From Variovorax sp. N23 (GTDB lineage: Bacteria > Pseudomonadota > Gammaproteobacteria > Burkholderiales > Burkholderiaceae_C): a DNA stretch of 64,000 nucleotides. How positions within the stretch are numbered: the stretch's first letter is position 1; every line of letters starts with the position of its first letter. Below, in pieces: positions 34,303 to 43,030 of this stretch. The stretch spans positions 84,037 through 148,036 of the forward strand of contig NZ_JAOOPY010000016.1 of NCBI RefSeq assembly GCF_025486315.1, in the 5' to 3' direction. The translations under genes and the position numbers were made by a program. The notes below the pieces were generated by a model. The model was not told the origin of the DNA, did no database searches, and saw only the letters and a program-made list of their open reading frames with translations.

Positions 34303-34863
34303 TCAGTCCTTCACACGCGCAGCGAAGGTCTTCTGGAACTTCTCGACCTTGGGCCCCACCACGAAGGCGCAGTAGCCCTGGTTGGGGTGGTTCACGAAAT
34401 AGTCCTGGTGGTAGGCCTCGGCCGTCGAGTAGTTCGCCAGCGGCAGCACCTCGGTCACCACCGGCGCGCGGTAGGTGCCGCTGTCGGCGATCTCGCGGAT
34501 CACGTCCTCGGCCACCTGCTTCTGGCGGTCGTCCAGGTAATAGATGCCGCTGCGGTACTGCGTGCCGACGTCGTTGCCCTGCCGGTTCAGCGAGGTCGGG
34601 TCGTGCACGACGAAGAAGATCTCGAGGATCTCGCGCAGCGAGATCTGCGCCGGGTCGAAGACCAGCTTGACGACCTCGTTGTGCCCGGTGCGGCCGGTGC
34701 AGACCTGCTCGTAGCTCGGGGCGATCGTCTCGCCGTTGGAATAGCCCGATTCCACGTCGACGATGCCGCGCACCCGGTCGAACACGGCCTCGGTGCACCA
34801 GAAACAGCCGCCCCCGAGCACGATGGTATCGGTGGTGGATGCGGGGCCGGCGGTGGTTGTCAT
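34303..34863 (-). CDS. msrA: Peptide-methionine (S)-S-oxide reductase
   Basis: Repairs oxidised methionine. 186 residues. The active-site motif GGGCFWCTEAVF (nucleophile Cys about residue 20), then GYSNGETIAPSYEQVCTGRTGHNEVVKLVFDP and the C-terminal HPNQGYCAFVVGPKVEKF are all standard MsrA. The ATG at 34863 was preferred to an in-frame TTG 12 bases upstream. It is first in a minus-strand run with the His-rich gene and the TonB receptor, and diverges from the TetR gene across a possible operator. Confidence 0.95.
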   Translation of the reverse strand: MTTTAGPASTTDTIVLGGGCFWCTEAVFDRVRGIVDVESGYSNGETIAPSYEQVCTGRTGHNEVVKLVFDPAQISLREILEIFFVVHDPTSLNRQGNDVGTQYRSGIYYLDDRQKQVAEDVIREIADSGTYRAPVVTEVLPLANYSTAEAYHQDYFVNHPNQGYCAFVVGPKVEKFQKTFAARVKD

Positions 34864-34928
34864 GGTCGGTTCCAAAACGCGAAGCCCGCTATTGTCGCGG
34901 CTTGACGCACCGGATACGGGTCACTACA

Positions 34929-34950
34929 TTACTAACCCGCCAGTCATTAA
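34929..34950. promoter_or_regulatory. Imperfect inverted repeat between msrA and tetR
   Basis: TTACTAAC-CCGCCA-GTCATTAA: the arms match at six of eight positions. The element lies five bases before the TetR start in AT-rich sequence and has the size and form of TetR operators. It could control both divergent genes. Confidence 0.5.
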
Positions 34951-34955
34951 CGCCG

Positions 34956-35633
34956 ATGCCCCGCCTCATCACCGACAAGCTGTGTCCGGTCCGCGCCAAG
35001 CGCGAACGCCGGAAGGAGGCACGCCCCGGCGAACTGATCCAGGCCGCGCTCGAGCTGTTCGTCGAGAAGGGCTTTGCGGCGACGCGCTCCGAAGAGGTGG
35101 CCGCCCGGGCCGGGGTGTCGAAAGGCACGCTCTTCCTCTACTTCCAGAGCAAGGAGGATCTGCTGCGCGCCGTGATCACCGAGAACCTCGCCGGCCGCTT
35201 CCCGGAATGGAACGAGGAATTCGAGGCCTTCGAGGGCAGCACCGCCGACATGCTGCGCTACTGCACCCATGTCTGGTGGGAACGCGTGGGTGCCACGCCG
35301 GTCTCGGGCCTGACCAAGCTGATGCTCAGCGAAGGCAACAACTTCCCCGAACTCGCCGCCTTCTACCAGCGCGAGGTCGTGATGCCCGGCCAGGCGCTGA
35401 TGCGGCGCATCCTGCGGCGCGGCATCGAGCGCGGCGAGTTCATCGCGGTGGAGGTGGACTACGCCATCCACGCCGTGCTCGCGCCGATGATCTTTCTGTT
35501 CCTCGTGCGGCACAACGCGAGCTGGATCGAGGAAGGCCTGGCGCTCGACCCGCAGACGTACATCGCGACCCAGACCGAGATCGTCATCCGCGGACTGTCC
35601 CGCAACCCGCCGCCCTTGCCGCACGGCACCTAA
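34956..35633 (+). CDS. TetR/AcrR family transcriptional regulator
   Basis: 225 residues. The N-terminal DNA-binding domain is ELIQAALELFVEKGFAATRSEEVAARAGVSKGTLFLYFQSKEDLLRAVI, a clear TetR helix-turn-helix. The C-terminal ligand domain is about 150 residues of helix, ending VIRGLSRNPP. Ligand unknown. It diverges from msrA across a probable operator and precedes pcm, which has its own promoter-like sequence overlapping the TAA stop of this gene. A role in regulating the nearby tolC-type efflux gene is conceivable but unsupported. Confidence 0.9.
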   Translation: MPRLITDKLCPVRAKRERRKEARPGELIQAALELFVEKGFAATRSEEVAARAGVSKGTLFLYFQSKEDLLRAVITENLAGRFPEWNEEFEAFEGSTADMLRYCTHVWWERVGATPVSGLTKLMLSEGNNFPELAAFYQREVVMPGQALMRRILRRGIERGEFIAVEVDYAIHAVLAPMIFLFLVRHNASWIEEGLALDPQTYIATQTEIVIRGLSRNPPPLPHGT

Positions 35634-35648
35634 AATCATGGGTTTGCC
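35631..35648 (+). promoter_or_regulatory. Promoter-like -10 for pcm, overlapping the tetR stop
   Basis: TAAAATCATGGGTTTGCC begins with the tetR stop codon and resembles the strings at 4017 and 24704. TAAAAT would serve as -10 with start about 30 bases before pcm. Confidence 0.45.
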
Positions 35649-35675
35649 CGAGCCCACCAGGAAAAGAGAAATTCC

Positions 35676-36353
35676 ATGAACACCCCCGCCTCGCAGGAGC
35701 GCCTGCGCTTCAACATGATCGAGCAGCAGATCCGCCCCTGGGACGTGCACGACCCCCAGGTCCTCGAACTGCTCGCCGAGATCCATCGCGAGGACTACGT
35801 CCCGGCCGCGCACCGCGCCCTGGCCTTCTTCGACATGGAGCTGCCGCTGGCCGACGGCGCCGAGCCGGGCCAGGTGATGCTGGCCCCGAAGGTCGAGGCG
35901 CGCATCCTGAACGACCTGCACGTGCAGAAGCATGAATGCGTGCTGGAGATCGGCACCGGTTCGGGCTTCATGGCCGCGCTGCTCGCCCACCGCGCGGCGA
36001 AGGTGCTGACGCTGGAGATCGACGCCACGCTCGCCGCACGCGCCACCGAGACGCTGCGCCGCAACGGCGTGACCAACGTCGAGGTGCGCCACGCCGACGG
36101 CGCCCAGCCGCTGCCCAGCGGCCCGACCTTCGACGTCATCGTGCTGAGCGGCTCGGTCGCGCGCGTGCCGCAGAACCTGCTGGGCTCGCTGAACATCGGC
36201 GGCCGGCTGGTCGCCATCGTCGGCGACGAGCCGATGATGCGTGCCCATTTCGTGACGCGCGTGAGCGAAGGCAAGTGGGAAACCACGCAGCCCTGGGACA
36301 CCATCGCGCCCCGCCTGCTGAACTTCCCCGAGCCCTCGCCGTTCCGCTTCTGA
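35676..36353 (+). CDS. Protein-L-isoaspartate O-methyltransferase family protein
   Basis: 225 residues. The SAM-binding motif VLEIGTGSGFMAALLAHRAAKVLTLEID is at about residues 88-115, preceded by the family motif QVMLAPKVEARILNDL (in genuine Pcm usually ISQPYIVA) and followed by FDVIVLSGSVARVPQNLL. The altered substrate loop places it in the divergent Pcm-like branch common in Burkholderiales, where repair activity has not always been shown. It is the first gene of the pcm-rhodanese-tolC run. Confidence 0.87.
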   Translation: MNTPASQERLRFNMIEQQIRPWDVHDPQVLELLAEIHREDYVPAAHRALAFFDMELPLADGAEPGQVMLAPKVEARILNDLHVQKHECVLEIGTGSGFMAALLAHRAAKVLTLEIDATLAARATETLRRNGVTNVEVRHADGAQPLPSGPTFDVIVLSGSVARVPQNLLGSLNIGGRLVAIVGDEPMMRAHFVTRVSEGKWETTQPWDTIAPRLLNFPEPSPFRF

Positions 36354-36691
36354 TGGTCGACCAGGTCCGCCCCACCGATCTGGACGCCTGGTTCGCCCAG
36401 GACAGCGCCGCCGCGCCCGTGCTGCTCGACGTGCGCGAGCCCTGGGAGCTGCAGACGGCCAGCGTCGCGCCGCAGGGCTTCGCGCTGGTCGCGATTCCGA
36501 TGAACGAGATTCCCGCCCGCCTGGCCGAACTCGATCCCGCAGCGCGCGTCGCCTGCCTGTGCCATCACGGCGCACGCAGCCAGCGCGTGGCGGCCTTCCT
36601 GAGCCAGAACGGCTTCGGCGATGTGGCGAACGTGGCCGGCGGCATCGACGCCTGGTCGGCCAGCCGCGACGCCGGCGTACCGCGCTACTGA
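36353..36691 (+). CDS. Single-domain rhodanese-like sulfurtransferase
   Basis: 112 residues forming one rhodanese domain: VLLDVREPWELQTA, MNEIPARLAEL, and the active-site loop ACLCHHGARSQRVAAFL whose second Cys is the likely persulfide carrier, ending NVAGGIDAW. The ATG overlaps the stop of the upstream gene (TGATG). Such proteins, GlpE-like, move sulfane sulfur; the acceptor is unknown. Confidence 0.9.
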   Translation: MVDQVRPTDLDAWFAQDSAAAPVLLDVREPWELQTASVAPQGFALVAIPMNEIPARLAELDPAARVACLCHHGARSQRVAAFLSQNGFGDVANVAGGIDAWSASRDAGVPRY

Positions 36692-36711
36692 CCCTCTCCC
36701 CCAAGGACCGC

Positions 36712-38082
36712 ATGCCCCTGCCCCGGCTTCTTCCTCTTGCAGCCGTGATGGCAGCCGCATGCGTGACGAGCGTCCACGCCCAGAGCCTGCTCACTCTCTA
36801 CGAAGCGGCGCGCGACTACGACGCCACCTACCAGGGCGCACGCGCCCAGTACGACGCGAGCCTGACGCGGGCGGCGCAGGCCAAGGCGGGCGTGCTGCCG
36901 CAGGTGGGGCTGCAGGGGAACGTGTCGCGCACCAACCTCGACATCGACGTGATCTCGGGTGCGCCGCCCTCGTCGGGGCCGCGCGACTACACCACGCAGA
37001 CGGTAGGCGTGAACGCCACGCAGCCGCTGTACCGGCCGGCCGCCTGGGCCGCCTACGAGCAGGGCAAGCGGCAGGCCGAGATCGCCGAGACCGTGCTCAC
37101 GACCGCCGAGCAGGACCTGATCGTGCGCGTGAGCCAGGGCTACTTCGACGTGCTCGCCGCGCAGGACACGCTGACGCTGGTGCGCGCGCAGAAGGCCGCC
37201 GTGGCCGAACAGCTCGCCTTCGCCAAGCGCAACTTCGAGGTCGGCACCTCGACCATCACCGATTCGCGCGAGGCGCAGGCGCGCTACGACCTGGTGGTGG
37301 CGCAGGAGATCGCCGCCGAGAACGACCTGCAGGTCAAACGCCTCGCCCTCGACCAGCTGGTGGGCCGCACCGGCAGCGCGCCGCTGCCGCTGGCCACCGC
37401 CGCCACCCTGCCCGCACCGTCGCCCACCGACATGAACGCGTGGGTGGCACAGGCCGAGGCCGTGCACCCGGCGATCCGCCAGGCCCGGCTCGGCCTCGAC
37501 GTGGCGGGGCTCGAAGTGCAGAAGGCCGAAGCCGGCCACAAGCCGACGATCGATGCGCAGGTGGGCTACAACCTGACGCGCTATCCGCAGGGCACCGCCA
37601 CCACGACCGTGGGCACCTACGCCCGCGGCCCGAGCATCGGCGTGGTGTTCAACATGCCGCTCTTTGCCGGCTTCGCCACCGAGAACCGCATCCGCGAAAC
37701 GCTGTCGCTCGAAGAGCAGTCGCGCGCCACGCTCGAATCGACACGCCGCAGCGTGACCCAGGCCACGCGCGCGGCCTACCTCGGCCTGATCTCCGGTGCC
37801 GGCCAGGTGAAGGCGCTGGAAGCCGCTGAGGCGTCGAGCCAGAGCGCGCTCGAGGCCAACCAGCTGGGCTACCAGGTCGGCGTGCGCATCAACATCGACG
37901 TGCTGAACGCGCAGAGCCAGTTGTTCCAGACCAAGCGCGACCTCGCGCTGGCGCGCTACAACGTGCTGCTGGGCCACCTGAAGCTGCGCCAGGCCAACGG
38001 CACGCTGGTGCCGACCGACCTGCAGCCGGTCAATGCCACGCTGGGCACCGCGCCCGCGCCCACACTCACCCCGCCACGCTGA
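36712..38082 (+). CDS. TolC family outer-membrane channel protein
   Basis: 456 residues with a signal peptide cleaved after HAQ (about residue 24). Two structural repeats of long helices and short strands are typical of TolC: SLLTLYEAARDYDATYQGARAQYDASLTRAAQAKAGVLPQ, then LIVRVSQGYFDVLAAQDTL, and in the second half VFNMPLFAGFATENRIRETL and ANQLGYQVGVRINIDVLNAQSQLFQTKRDLALARYN. It serves as the exit duct for efflux pumps or type I secretion; no inner-membrane partner is adjacent. Converges on waaA with no spacer. Confidence 0.92.
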   Translation: MPLPRLLPLAAVMAAACVTSVHAQSLLTLYEAARDYDATYQGARAQYDASLTRAAQAKAGVLPQVGLQGNVSRTNLDIDVISGAPPSSGPRDYTTQTVGVNATQPLYRPAAWAAYEQGKRQAEIAETVLTTAEQDLIVRVSQGYFDVLAAQDTLTLVRAQKAAVAEQLAFAKRNFEVGTSTITDSREAQARYDLVVAQEIAAENDLQVKRLALDQLVGRTGSAPLPLATAATLPAPSPTDMNAWVAQAEAVHPAIRQARLGLDVAGLEVQKAEAGHKPTIDAQVGYNLTRYPQGTATTTVGTYARGPSIGVVFNMPLFAGFATENRIRETLSLEEQSRATLESTRRSVTQATRAAYLGLISGAGQVKALEAAEASSQSALEANQLGYQVGVRINIDVLNAQSQLFQTKRDLALARYNVLLGHLKLRQANGTLVPTDLQPVNATLGTAPAPTLTPPR

Positions 38083-39474
38083 TCAGTCGAGGGTGGGCTC
38101 GGCCCGTTCTTCGGGCGGGATGGCGGACGATGCCGCTGCACGCACGGGCATCGGCGACGCGCCTTCGGCGATGGCCAGCACCGCCGCCGCCGTGCGTTCG
38201 GCGGCGCCGCGGTTCGACGCCGCGAAACCGTGGGCCGACTGCACCATCGCCTCGCGCCGCACCGCATCGCCGACCAGCGACAGCGCGGCACGCACCGCCT
38301 GCTCCATCGTCTGCACACGCAACGCGGCACCGGATGCAACCGCCAGGTCCGCGGCCTCGGCGAAGTTGAAGGTCGAAGGGCCGAGGACCACCGGGCAGCC
38401 GCAGGCCGCGGCCTCGATCAGGTTCTGACCACCCAGCGCCTCGAAGCTGCCGCCGAGCAGTGCCGCATCGGCCAGCCCGTAGTACAGCGCCATCTCGCCG
38501 AGCGAATCGCCCAGCCAGATCTCGGCCGCGGTCGGCGCGCCGGCCGCGCTACGGCGCGCCACGCCGAAGCCGTTGGATTCGATCAGCGCGGCCACTTCGT
38601 CGAAGCGCTGCGGATGGCGCGGCACGATCATCCACTGCACCGCCGCGACCTGGCGCGCAATCGAATCGACGCCGGGCTGCTCCGGCGGCAACGGGCTGGT
38701 GGCGCCGAAGCGCTTGAGCACGTCGAGCAGCATCTGCTCCTCGCCCTCGCGCGAACTCGCCAGCACGACTAGCGGGCGCGGCAGCTGGCCCTTGAACTTG
38801 GCGGCCGCCGCGAGCTGCCGCGCGTCGGGCGTGGCGTCGAACTTGAGGTTGCCGTAGACGCCGGCGACCTTGGCGCCGAGCGACACCAGCCGGTGCGCAT
38901 CGGCCTCGGTCTGCGCCCAGACGGCGGTCAGCCCCGAGTACGCCGGCCGCGCCAGCCAGCCGAGCCGCTCGGCCGAGGCCAGCGACTTCTCGTTGAGCCG
39001 CGCATTGGCCAGCACCAGCGGGATGCGGCGCTCGCGGCAGGCGGCGACCATCTCGGGCCAGACCTCGGTTTCCATCAGCACGCCGATGCGCGGCGCGAAA
39101 CGGTCGAGGAAGCGGGCCACGGCCGAGGGGGTGTCCCAGGGCTGCCAGACCTGCAGGTCGCCCGGCTCGAGCAGCCGGGCGCCCTCTTCCCGGCCGGTGG
39201 CCGTGCCATGGGTCAGCAGGATCGGGATGCCGGGGTGCTGGCGCCGCAGCTCGGCGATCAGGATGCCGGCCGCGCGCGATTCGCCCAGCGACACCGCATG
39301 CACCCAGCACCAGCCGGCGCCGACGGCTGCATTGTCGTAGTAGCGGCCGAAGCGCTCCTCGACGGCGACCGCATAGCCGGGCTCAGCCTCGGCGCGCCGC
39401 TTGAGCTTGCGCCGCACCAGCGGCTGGACCAGGGACGTGAACGCGCCGTAGAGGCGCAACGACAACGAACGCAC
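38083..39474 (-). CDS. waaA: 3-deoxy-D-manno-octulosonic acid (Kdo) transferase
   Basis: Adds Kdo to lipid IVA at the inner-membrane face during LPS synthesis. 463 residues. N-terminal LRLYGAFTSLVQPLVRRKLKRRAE, then WVHAVSLGESRAA with the catalytic Glu, TEVWPEMVAACRERRIPLVLANARLNEKS, and the C-terminal donor site GGSFEALGGQNLIEAAACGCPVVLGPSTFNF. The GTG at 39474 gives the family N-terminus and lies 12 bases after the phosphohexomutase stop; no ATG fits. The two genes probably form an envelope-sugar operon. Confidence 0.95.
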   Translation of the reverse strand: MRSLSLRLYGAFTSLVQPLVRRKLKRRAEAEPGYAVAVEERFGRYYDNAAVGAGWCWVHAVSLGESRAAGILIAELRRQHPGIPILLTHGTATGREEGARLLEPGDLQVWQPWDTPSAVARFLDRFAPRIGVLMETEVWPEMVAACRERRIPLVLANARLNEKSLASAERLGWLARPAYSGLTAVWAQTEADAHRLVSLGAKVAGVYGNLKFDATPDARQLAAAAKFKGQLPRPLVVLASSREGEEQMLLDVLKRFGATSPLPPEQPGVDSIARQVAAVQWMIVPRHPQRFDEVAALIESNGFGVARRSAAGAPTAAEIWLGDSLGEMALYYGLADAALLGGSFEALGGQNLIEAAACGCPVVLGPSTFNFAEAADLAVASGAALRVQTMEQAVRAALSLVGDAVRREAMVQSAHGFAASNRGAAERTAAAVLAIAEGASPMPVRAAASSAIPPEERAEPTLD

Positions 39475-39485
39475 GCCGGGCCGGG

Positions 39486-40868
39486 TCAGTGCGCCGCTTC
39501 GGCGAGCTGCGCGTCGGGCTTGACGGTCTTGAGCAGGGCCAGCATGGCGTCCTGGATGCGATGCAGCGCAGCCTCGGTCTGTCCTTCGAAGCGCATCACG
39601 AGCACCGGCGTGGTGTTCGACGCGCGGATCAGGCCGAAGCCGTCGGGCCAGTCCACGCGCACGCCGTCGATGGTGGAGATCTTCGCGGGGGCGTCGAACG
39701 CCGCCGTCTTGATGAGCTGGTCGACCAGCGTGTGCGGCTCGCCTTCGGCGCACTTCACGTTCAGCTCGGGCGTCGAGAAGCTGGTGGGCAGGCCGTCGAG
39801 CACGGCGCTGGCGTTGGGGCTCTTGCTCAGGATCTCGAGCAGGCGGCAGCCGGCGTAGGTGCCGTCGTCGAAACCGAACCAGCGCTCCTTGAAGAAGATG
39901 TGGCCGCTCATCTCGCCACCCAGCGGCGAGTCGATCTCCTTCATCTTTGCCTTGATGAGCGAATGGCCGGTCTTGTAGATCAGCGGCACGCCGCCGGCGG
40001 CTTCGATGGCCGGGCCCAGGCGCTGCGAGCACTTCACGTCGTAGACGATGGTGCCGCCCGGCACGCGCGAGAGCACGTCCTGCGCGAACAGCATCATCTG
40101 GCGGTCGGGGTAGATGTTGTTGCCTTCCTTGGTCACGATGCCCAGGCGGTCGCCGTCGCCGTCGAAGGCCAGGCCCAGTTCGGCGTCGCCGGCCGCCAGC
40201 GCAGCGATCAGGTCCTTCAGGTTCTCGGGCTTGCTCGGGTCGGGATGGTGGTTGGGGAAGTTGCCGTCGACTTCGCTGAAGAGTTCGGTCACCTCGCAGC
40301 CGATGGCGCGCAGGATGGCGGGGGCGGTGGCACCGGCGATGCCGTTGCCCGAGTCGACCACGATCTTCATCGGACGGGCCAGCTTGATGTCGCCGACGAT
40401 GCGCTGCGTGTAGGCCTCGGTCACGTCGACCTTGCGCACGCTGCCGCCGGGGGCGAGCGTGGCGCTGTCGGCTTCCATCACCCGGCGCAGGCCCTGGATC
40501 TCGTCGCCGTAGATCGCACGACCGGCCAGCACCATCTTGAAGCCGTTGTAGTCCTTCGGGTTGTGGCTGCCCGTGACCTGGATGCCGCTGGTGGCGAGCG
40601 TGTTGGCCGCGAAGTACAGCATGGGCGTGGTGACGGCACCGACGTCGATGACCTCGATGCCCGTGGCCACCAAGCCGCGGATCAGCGCGTCGACCAGCGA
40701 GGGGCCCGACAGGCGCCCGTCGCGACCCACCGCCACGGACTTCTCGCCCGCTGCGCGTGCGGCGCTGCCGAAGGCCTTGCCGAGCCCTTCGGCCACGGCC
40801 GTGTCGAGCGTGGTGGGCACGATGCCCCGGATGTCGTAGGCCTTGAAGATCGATGCGCTGAGTTGCAT
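39486..40868 (-). CDS. Phosphomannomutase/phosphoglucomutase (AlgC type)
   Basis: 460 residues. The phosphoserine loop ATSGIQVTGSHNPKDYNGFKM, metal loop GLAFDGDGDRLGIV, sugar-binding loop GGEMSGHIFF and phosphate-binding RASNTTPVLVMRFEG are all present and intact. It interconverts hexose 1- and 6-phosphates for surface sugars and LPS core. The ATG at 40868 (MQLSASIFKAYDIRG) was chosen over an upstream in-frame start because it gives the family N-terminus. Upstream of waaA, in line with use of its product in LPS synthesis. Confidence 0.94.
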   Translation of the reverse strand: MQLSASIFKAYDIRGIVPTTLDTAVAEGLGKAFGSAARAAGEKSVAVGRDGRLSGPSLVDALIRGLVATGIEVIDVGAVTTPMLYFAANTLATSGIQVTGSHNPKDYNGFKMVLAGRAIYGDEIQGLRRVMEADSATLAPGGSVRKVDVTEAYTQRIVGDIKLARPMKIVVDSGNGIAGATAPAILRAIGCEVTELFSEVDGNFPNHHPDPSKPENLKDLIAALAAGDAELGLAFDGDGDRLGIVTKEGNNIYPDRQMMLFAQDVLSRVPGGTIVYDVKCSQRLGPAIEAAGGVPLIYKTGHSLIKAKMKEIDSPLGGEMSGHIFFKERWFGFDDGTYAGCRLLEILSKSPNASAVLDGLPTSFSTPELNVKCAEGEPHTLVDQLIKTAAFDAPAKISTIDGVRVDWPDGFGLIRASNTTPVLVMRFEGQTEAALHRIQDAMLALLKTVKPDAQLAEAAH

Positions 40869-40966
40869 GGCTGTGCCCTGAAAGTTCTCAAAAACGAAGC
40901 CCATTGTAGGCGTGGCCTTCACCGGCCAGATGTCCGGAAATGGCTAATGCCGAGCCGCCCGAAACG

Positions 40967-40982
40967 TATGATCGATCGCATG
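40967..40982 (+). promoter_or_regulatory. Leaderless-type -10 box touching the Ada-AlkA start
   Basis: TATGATCGATCGCATG: TATGAT ends seven bases before the ATG at 40980. It repeats the element at 11949 with one base less. No Shine-Dalgarno sequence is present. An in-frame ATG inside the element (40968) is a less likely start. Confidence 0.45.
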
Positions 40983-42536
40983 GATTCATCCGATCTCCCC
41001 CTCGACAACGGCCTCGCCGGCGCAGGGCTGGAGGGCGATGCCTGCTACCTCGCGATGAAGACGCACGACGCCCGCTTCGACGGCCGCTTCTTCACCGCCG
41101 TGACCTCCACCGGCATCTACTGCCGGCCGGTCTGCCGCGTGAAGCTGCCGCGACGCGAGAACTGCCGCTTCTTCCGCCATGCCGCGCAGGCCGAGGCAGC
41201 AGGCTTTCGGCCCTGCCTGCGCTGCCGGCCCGAACTGGCACCGCGCGCGGCGAGCTGGTCGACCGAGGACGCCTCGCGCATCCTCGCGCTGCAAGCGGCC
41301 CGCCTCATCGACGAGCCCGACGCCTGGAACGACGACGGCCCCGGTGCCGCGCAGATCGCCGCGCGGCTGGGTGTGAGTGACCGCCACCTGCGCCGCATCT
41401 TCGAGGCCCAGTTCGGCGTCTCGCCACTGCAGTACCTGCAGACGCGGCGGCTGCTCGCAGCCAAGCAGCTCATCGCCGACACCACGCTGCCGATGGCGCA
41501 GGTCGCGCTGGCCAGCGGCTTCGCGAGCGTGCGGCGCTTCAACGCGGCCTTCGTCACGCACTACGGGCTCAACCCGAGTGCGCTGCGGCGTGCCGGCGGT
41601 GGCGACGAAGAAGGCGGCGGGCAGGCGATCGCGGTGCGGCTGGGCTTCCGGCCGCCCTACGACGTGGACGCGGTGCTGGCCTTCTTCACACGCCGCGCAC
41701 TGCAGGGCGTCGAGGTTTTCGATGCCAAAGGGCAGTGCTTCGCGCGCACGCTCCGCGTGCAACACACCGGCCGCACGCACGCGGGCTGGCTGCAGATGCG
41801 CTTCGATCTGGAACGCGAGCGGCTGCACCTGTCGGTGAGCGATTCGCTCGCCCCCGTGCTGCCGGTCGTCATCAGCCGGGTGCGCGCGATGCTCGACCTC
41901 GACGCCGAGCCGATGGCGATCAACGCGCTGCTGCACGACACCTTCCCCCACGGCGACGGGCTGCGCGTGCCGGGCACGGTCGACGGCTTCGAGCTGGCGG
42001 TGCGCGCGGTGCTGGGGCAGCAGATCACCGTGGCGGCGGCGCGCACGATGGGCTCGAGGCTGGTGGCCGCCTTCGGCGAGGCGATCGACACACCCGTCGC
42101 GGGCCTCGATCGCCTGTTCCCCACGCCGGCCGTCATCGCCGCGGCGAGTGGCGACGCCCTCGGCCGACTCGGCATCGTGCGGCAGCGGCAGGCCGCGTTG
42201 CAGGCACTGGCCCACGAAGTCGCTTCGGGCCGGCTGGCGCTGCACGCCGGCGCCGACGTGCCGGCCACACTGGCCGCACTGCAGGCACTGCCGGGCATCG
42301 GCGACTGGACCGCGCAGTACATCGCGATGCGCGCCATGCGCTGGCCCGACGCCTTCCCGTCGGGCGACATCGCGCTGCAGAAGGCACTCGGCGTGGGTTC
42401 GGCCCGCGCCGCCGCCGAGGCCTCGCAGGCATGGCGTCCCTGGCGCAGCTATGCCGTGCTGCGGGCGTGGCACACGCCGCCCGTGGCGGCACCGACCACC
42501 GACACCGAGATGCCAGAGACAAGGAACACCCCATGA
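40980..42536 (+). CDS. Ada-AlkA fusion: Zn-binding Ada domain, AraC HTH and 3-methyladenine glycosylase
   Basis: 518 residues. N-terminal Ada domain with Zn/methyl-acceptor Cys (STGIYCRPVCRVKLPRRENC ... FRPCLRCRPE). AraC-type helix-turn-helix about 120-205 (QIAARLGVSDRHLRRIFEAQFGVSPLQYLQTRR). AlkA N-terminal domain from about 220, then HhH-GPD with VRAVLGQQITVAAARTMG, LPGIGDWTAQYIAMRAMRWPDAFPSGD and catalytic Asp in the last motif. The Ada Cys would sense methylphosphotriesters and the fused glycosylase excises alkylated bases. The O6-methyltransferase activity is on the next gene, which overlaps by four bases. Confidence 0.93.
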   Translation: MDSSDLPLDNGLAGAGLEGDACYLAMKTHDARFDGRFFTAVTSTGIYCRPVCRVKLPRRENCRFFRHAAQAEAAGFRPCLRCRPELAPRAASWSTEDASRILALQAARLIDEPDAWNDDGPGAAQIAARLGVSDRHLRRIFEAQFGVSPLQYLQTRRLLAAKQLIADTTLPMAQVALASGFASVRRFNAAFVTHYGLNPSALRRAGGGDEEGGGQAIAVRLGFRPPYDVDAVLAFFTRRALQGVEVFDAKGQCFARTLRVQHTGRTHAGWLQMRFDLERERLHLSVSDSLAPVLPVVISRVRAMLDLDAEPMAINALLHDTFPHGDGLRVPGTVDGFELAVRAVLGQQITVAAARTMGSRLVAAFGEAIDTPVAGLDRLFPTPAVIAAASGDALGRLGIVRQRQAALQALAHEVASGRLALHAGADVPATLAALQALPGIGDWTAQYIAMRAMRWPDAFPSGDIALQKALGVGSARAAAEASQAWRPWRSYAVLRAWHTPPVAAPTTDTEMPETRNTP

Positions 42537-43030
42537 AATTCAAGACCTCCGTGCTTCGCACACTGCACGTCGACAGCCCGCTGGGCGGCGTCACGCTCGC
42601 GGCGACCGACGACGGCCTCGCCGGCCTGTGGTTCGACCGGCAACGCCACCTGCCCGACATGCGCGGCTGGCAGACCGACGACACGCACCCCGTGCTGCTG
42701 GCCGCCGCGGCGCAACTGCGCGACTACTTCGCCGGCACGCGCGACCACTTCGAGCTGCCGCTCGACCTGTCGCACGGCACTGCCTTCCAGCAGGCCGTGT
42801 GGCAGGCGCTGCTGGCGATCCCCGCCGGCGCGACCACCAGCTACGGCGTGCTGAGCCAGCGCGTGGGCAAGCCCGCGGCGGTGCGCGCCGTGGGCGCCGC
42901 GGTCGGGCGCAACCCGATCAGCGTGATCGTGCCGTGCCACCGCGTGCTCGGCGCCGACGGCTCGCTCACCGGCTATGCGGGCGGGCTCGACCGCAAGACC
43001 GCGCTGCTCACGCTGGAAGGCGCCCTGTGA
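42533..43030 (+). CDS. ogt: Methylated-DNA--[protein]-cysteine S-methyltransferase
   Basis: 165 residues. The C-terminal domain contains TAFQQAVWQALLAIPAGATTSYGVLSQRVGKPAAVRAVGAAVGRNPISVIVPCHRVLG with the acceptor Cys in PCHRV and the helix-turn-helix Arg finger. It removes methyl groups from O6-methylguanine in a suicide reaction. The ATG overlaps the upstream stop (ATGA), and the gene complements the Ada-AlkA fusion, which lacks this domain. Confidence 0.95.
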   Translation: MKFKTSVLRTLHVDSPLGGVTLAATDDGLAGLWFDRQRHLPDMRGWQTDDTHPVLLAAAAQLRDYFAGTRDHFELPLDLSHGTAFQQAVWQALLAIPAGATTSYGVLSQRVGKPAAVRAVGAAVGRNPISVIVPCHRVLGADGSLTGYAGGLDRKTALLTLEGAL

